The translations under genes were made by a program, and so were the position numbers. From assembly GCA_964560135.1 (NCBI GenBank), contig CAZLKN010000008.1, positions 15,337-79,336 of the forward strand: a DNA stretch of 64,000 bases, given 5' to 3'. This stretch comes from CAZLKN01 sp964560135. GTDB lineage: Bacteria > Actinomycetota > JAICYB01. Position 1 is the stretch's first letter, and the number at the start of each line of letters is the position of its first letter. The notes under the pieces were generated by a model. It saw nothing but the letters and a program-made list of their open reading frames with translations, did no database searches and was not told the origin of the DNA. This document shows positions 60,776-64,000 of the stretch, in pieces.

Positions 60776-60928
60776 CTCAGAAGGGGCGGCCGCCTCCATT
60801 GCGATCCCCGCTGATGCTGGCCCCTTGAGAGAACGCCTCAACTTCGAGAGGATCCCCTTTCGACTGCCCAGCGAATCGCGCTGTTCAACGCAAGGGGATG
60901 GGGCGAGCTATCGAGAGATCATGCAACC

Positions 60929-60958
60929 TTGATATCTAGATACCAGGATTTGTATACT
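60929..60958 (+). promoter_or_regulatory. Promoter and operator of the RHH module
   Basis: -35 TTGATA (60929-60934) and -10 TATACT (60953-60958) are 18 bases apart, with the ten-base palindrome TATCTAGATA between them. The repeated GATACCA on both sides is suited to an RHH repressor. A strong ribosome site AAGGAGGTGA leads to ATG 60985. Confidence 0.65.
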
Positions 60959-60984
60959 TGATACCAAGGAGAAGGAGGTGACCG

Positions 60985-61221
60985 ATGGGCCGTGACAGCC
61001 AGTCTCCGCAGACGAAGAGCATGACCCTCAGGCTCGATGAGGATCTCGCCGAGAACCTGCAGGCGATGGCTGACGTCCAGCAGGAGTCTGTTTCAGAGGT
61101 TGTGCGCAGAGCCATCGCGGAGCACGTCGATCAGCGACGCAGGGACCCTGAGTTTCAGCGAATGCTGCGGAGGAATCTCGAGCGGCACAAGCGTCTGCTG
61201 GAACGGCTCGCGGAGAGCTGA
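60985..61221 (+). CDS. RHH (CopG-type) antitoxin
   Basis: Protein of 78 aa: KSMTLRLDEDLAENLQAMAD is the ribbon and first helix of a ribbon-helix-helix, and the basic tail RRNLERHKRLLERL would bind a toxin. It autoregulates from the site at 60929. Its stop overlaps the start of the truncated gene at 61221 (TGATG). Confidence 0.82.
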   Translation: MGRDSQSPQTKSMTLRLDEDLAENLQAMADVQQESVSEVVRRAIAEHVDQRRRDPEFQRMLRRNLERHKRLLERLAES

Positions 61222-61328
61222 TGGTCGTCTACCTCGAGCTTGCCGACCTCCTGGCTATCGCGTCGGAGGCTCTCGAGCTCGAGGAGGTCGTCGAGCAACT
61301 CTTCCCGGACTGCACAGACGAGAACTGA
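61221..61328 (+). pseudogene. Truncated Doc-like toxin fragment
   Basis: 35 codons: MVVYLELADLLAIASEAL fits the first helix of Doc (Fic-fold death-on-curing toxins), then an acidic tail EEVVEQLFPDCTDEN and stop. The Fic motif HPFxxGNKR is absent. The RHH antitoxin is thus left without an intact toxin here. Confidence 0.55.
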
Positions 61329-61353
61329 GTGCAGCTCACCTCTGGGAACGGCG

Positions 61354-62031
61354 TCAGTACCAGATCGCCACCACTCGACCGGCAGGATCTCGCGGTGGTT
61401 CAGCGGGCAGCGTCCGGGCTTCTCCCTGCGCGATCCGGTTCGCCGTCCATGCGGTGACGGCGGCATCGAGGATGTCGTCGGCCGGAACCGCCCCGACCGG
61501 GCCGAGTTCGATCGGGATCCTGATGCCCGCGCCTTCGAGCAGTTCACGACGCGTCAACTCGCCCGTCCACGACTTCTTCGGATGGGACAAGGCCCGGCCC
61601 GCAAGCGCCGCGAACGAAACCTCCGGGTGAACCTCGTACACGCGATCCGTTGCGAGCGCGCTCACCTCCAGGATCTTGCGTCGCAGCGCGTAGCTCTGAG
61701 CCGAGATGCTTCGGCCCGTGAGCTCCAGCGAGATGGCGCGAGCCTCCGCGTAGGAGGACGCTTCAAAGACTTCGCGCGGAGCCGTGAAGAACACGCTCGA
61801 CCTTCGCGCACCGATGAACTCCTTCGCCGCCACGTCAGCACCTCGATATTCCCGGCCTTCCTGGAGCCCGATCGGAATGTCCACACCGACGATGGCTGGG
61901 CTCGGATACACCTCGAGAGCTTCCGCGAAGTCCCTGAACACGTGTGCCCGCGCGAACCGGCCAGCATCGAGGACAATCGCGACCCAACCCTTCCGGGTTC
62001 CATCCAAGCCGACGACCTCAGCCACGCTCAC
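61354..62031 (-). CDS. DUF429 protein (RNase H-like fold)
   Basis: Protein of 225 aa. Motifs AEVVGLDGTRKGWVAIVLD and IVGVDIPIGLQEG are the acid-bearing strands of DUF429, a predicted RNase H-like family, with Asp-Ile-Leu-Asp near the C-terminus. GTG 62031 is preferred over upstream ATGs because the family begins V-x-G-x-D. Function unproven. Confidence 0.75.
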   Translation of the reverse strand: MSVAEVVGLDGTRKGWVAIVLDAGRFARAHVFRDFAEALEVYPSPAIVGVDIPIGLQEGREYRGADVAAKEFIGARRSSVFFTAPREVFEASSYAEARAISLELTGRSISAQSYALRRKILEVSALATDRVYEVHPEVSFAALAGRALSHPKKSWTGELTRRELLEGAGIRIPIELGPVGAVPADDILDAAVTAWTANRIAQGEARTLPAEPPRDPAGRVVAIWY

Positions 62032-62244
62032 CCCGCAATACGACATCGGCGACACTCGACACTCGGATGGTCAGAGAGCCGTCCGCACCGCCATGGTACC
62101 CACGAGCCTTCCCCGAGATCACTGGCCAGGCATGCTCCACGGCTGGCCCGGGGTACCGGAACGCGAGCGCACGGATGTGTGGTCCGGTGCGTGTCGTCGG
62201 CCCCCCATAGACTTGAGGTCCGCGCTCGGAGCCGGGGAGGCCCG

Positions 62245-64000
62245 ATGGGGAAGCACACACGGGCGGCTGCATCCGCTGAGGAGGCCGTCCGGCAGATCGT
62301 CGACCTCGATGAAGGCCGCCTCGCGGTCCTTGCCGGGCCCGGGTCCGGCAAGACCAGGCTCCTCGTCGACCGCCTGCTCCGCCTCCTGAACCACGACACC
62401 GGCCCCCGCGAGATCCTCACCCTCGTCTTCAACCGCAAAGCCGCCGCCGAGCTCCGCCAACGTCTCGCCGAGACCCTCCCCGACCGCGGCTTCGTCGAAC
62501 TGCGCATCGCCACCTTCCACTCCTTCGCGCTGTCCCTCGTCGACCGCTTCTGGCGCACCGGCGGCTTCGCCTCCCGGCCCTCGCTCCTGCCCTCCGACGA
62601 ACAACGCGCCCTCATCCGCGAACTCCTCCGCGACCACGACGACGGATGGAACGTCACCGACGACATCCGTACCTCCGGCTCCTTCGCCCTCGGCGTCGCC
62701 GACGCCGTCCTCCGCGCCCAGGAACAGCTCGCCGAACCCACCGATCCCGTCTTCTCCGCCTACCTCCGCCGCTACCGCGAACGGCTCCGCACCGACGGGA
62801 AGGTCGACTACGCCGGCGTCCTCGCCCGCGCCGCGGTCCTCACCGAAGATCCGTCCGTCCGGCAGGCCCTCGGCGTCCGGCATCTGCTCGTGGACGAATA
62901 CCAGGACGCCAACCTCGCCCAGGAAGCGCTCGTCTCCAACCTCGCCACCGACTGCCGCTCCGTGGTCGTGGTCGGCGATCCCTTCCAGGCCATCTACGCG
63001 TTCCGCGGCGCCTCCCCCCGCCTCCTCGAGCAGGCAACCGACCGCCTCGGCGCCCACAGCGTCGACCTCACCAAAGGCCACCGCTGCCCGAGGGCGATCG
63101 TCGCCGCCTCCACCGCCCTCGTCGACGCCGACCCGCGGCTGCCCGACCGCGGCACGCTCGAGGGCACCGACACCACCGGCGGCGTCGCCGCGGCCTCCTT
63201 CGCCCACCGCACCGACGAGCTCGACTGGGTCGCCGAACACGTCCGCGCCCTCGGCACCGACACCCCGTGGGGCGACATCGCCGTGCTCTGCCGCAGCCTC
63301 CGCACCCTGCGCGCGCCGCTCCAGGCGGCCTTCGTGCGCGCCGGCGTCCCCTTCCGGATCGCCGGCGGGGGCCGGGCCGCCGTCCACCATCCGTGGGTCG
63401 GCCCCCTGCTCGGCCTCCTCGACCTCGTCAGCTCCTCCGCGACCCGCGACGCCGACGTCCCCGCCATCCTGGAGGCCGCCGCCCTCTCGCCGCTCGTCGG
63501 CGGCGAACCGCTCGCTCTGCGCGAAGCGTTCCGCCGCGCCCGGTTCAAGGACGAGCCCGAGGCGATGCTCCGCGGGTGGGCGAAGGACAACGCCGACCAC
63601 GAGCTCGAGACGTTGCTCACCGCCGTCGGGGCAGCCCGCAACGCTGCGCGCAGGGGTGCCGATCCCGCCACCGTCACGTGGCTGCTGTGGTCGAAGCTGC
63701 CCGCCTGCGCGCGCCTCGGCGAGGCCGCACGCGATCTCGCCTCCATCGACGCCATCGACGTGGACGGCGCCCGCGCTGTCGGCGCCTGGATGCAGACCCT
63801 CGTCCGCTTCGTCGACCGCAACCCCGAGGCCACCCTCGACGGCTACCTCGACACCCACGACCTCGACCACAACGATCCCGACACCTGGCTCGCCGACCGC
63901 GAGGACGCCGCCCCGGCCGTCCAGATCATGACCGTCCACCAGGCCAAGGGACTCACCTTCGACCACGTCGTCGTCCCCGCCCTCGAGGAGGGCAACTTCC
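62245..64000 (+). CDS. UvrD/Rep-family DNA helicase (3' end outside window)
   Basis: 585 codons of a superfamily 1A helicase, open to the edge. Walker A AGPGSGKTRL near 30-39, the DEYQD box in HLLVDEYQDANLAQ near 215, then VVVGDPFQAIYAFRG and VHQAKGLTFDHVVVP. The third base of codons is almost always C or G. ATG 62245 follows GGGAGG. Full-length relatives are 650-1100 aa. The C-terminal part, where a RecB-like nuclease may follow, is not visible. Confidence 0.88.
   Translation, partial: MGKHTRAAASAEEAVRQIVDLDEGRLAVLAGPGSGKTRLLVDRLLRLLNHDTGPREILTLVFNRKAAAELRQRLAETLPDRGFVELRIATFHSFALSLVDRFWRTGGFASRPSLLPSDEQRALIRELLRDHDDGWNVTDDIRTSGSFALGVADAVLRAQEQLAEPTDPVFSAYLRRYRERLRTDGKVDYAGVLARAAVLTEDPSVRQALGVRHLLVDEYQDANLAQEALVSNLATDCRSVVVVGDPFQAIYAFRGASPRLLEQATDRLGAHSVDLTKGHRCPRAIVAASTALVDADPRLPDRGTLEGTDTTGGVAAASFAHRTDELDWVAEHVRALGTDTPWGDIAVLCRSLRTLRAPLQAAFVRAGVPFRIAGGGRAAVHHPWVGPLLGLLDLVSSSATRDADVPAILEAAALSPLVGGEPLALREAFRRARFKDEPEAMLRGWAKDNADHELETLLTAVGAARNAARRGADPATVTWLLWSKLPACARLGEAARDLASIDAIDVDGARAVGAWMQTLVRFVDRNPEATLDGYLDTHDLDHNDPDTWLADREDAAPAVQIMTVHQAKGLTFDHVVVPALEEGNF

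Noticed and set aside
62119..63966. Minus-strand open frame opposite the UvrD-like helicase
   Set aside because: The plus strand has all superfamily 1 motifs in order; this frame is Gly/Glu/Val-rich and motif-free.
1..64000. CRISPR arrays, rRNA, tRNA and insertion sequences
   Set aside because: No regularly spaced repeats, rRNA cores, cloverleaf genes, transposase motifs or terminal inverted repeats were recognised by eye; a covariance-model search would be decisive.

Overview
The window is a GC-rich draft scaffold with two 100-base N gaps (5718-5817 and 20682-20781). It most likely comes from an actinomycete. The signs are codon third positions dominated by G or C, frequent GTG starts, an AfsR/SARP-type regulator, a Candida antarctica lipase B-like secreted lipase of the kind common in actinobacteria, RES/MbcA and DUF3892 families, and AT-rich promoters placed so close to start codons that leaderless transcripts are likely. 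The class cannot be fixed from this sequence. No rRNA, tRNA or CRISPR array was recognised. No stretch longer than 300 bases lacks a gene, pseudogene or described element.

Region 1 (1-16,021) is a secretome and regulator block: a metzincin protease (partial), a DUF4399 protein cut by the first gap, an S11-peptidase-like exoprotein, an SMP-30-like propeller and a right-handed beta-helix protein. They alternate with two very large ATPase regulators (BTAD-STAND-TPR and LuxR-type AAA-TPR) and a SnoaL-like protein. The divergent promoters carry elaborate inverted repeats, and a strong hairpin closes the block.

Region 2 (16,012-25,300) holds a GHKL ATPase and an AbiE-like nucleotidyltransferase/winged-helix pair. 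It also holds a four-helix membrane protein, a secreted LPGI-repeat protein whose assembly gap looks artificial, a lipase and a RES/MbcA-type toxin-antitoxin pair. The first of several NucS-like PD-(D/E)XK nucleases lies here too. A parS/Noc-like palindrome occurs three times.

Region 3 (25,200-41,700) is dense in accessory genes. It has a second NucS-like nuclease, a HigBA-type module, a frameshifted RecB-like nuclease remnant and a DUF4062 (TIR-like) two-gene unit. These are followed by an XRE-ImmA/IrrE protease with a PIN partner, a twice-frameshifted MbcA-like remnant, a HEPN-motif protein and a 2078-aa STAND NTPase resembling antiviral Avs proteins with a small overlapping partner.

Region 4 (41,900-58,800) is the strongest candidate for an unusual antiviral system. 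A tightly coupled operon encodes a 1732-aa helicase-DUF1998 protein with a C-terminal nuclease-like domain, a SNF2 helicase, a 1321-aa N6-adenine methyltransferase and a small membrane protein. It is flanked by PD-(D/E)XK and HNH nucleases. The parts match DISARM in content, but the helicase and DUF1998 parts are fused (as in Druantia DruE) and the phospholipase-D gene is absent.

Region 5 (58,900-64,000) has small accessory genes. They include a basic 52-aa protein coupled to a PIN toxin under a palindrome that covers the ribosome binding site, and an RHH antitoxin followed by a truncated Doc-like fragment. A DUF429 protein and the start of a UvrD-family helicase close the window. Overall, regions 2-5 read as a defence and toxin-antitoxin island next to an exoprotein locus.
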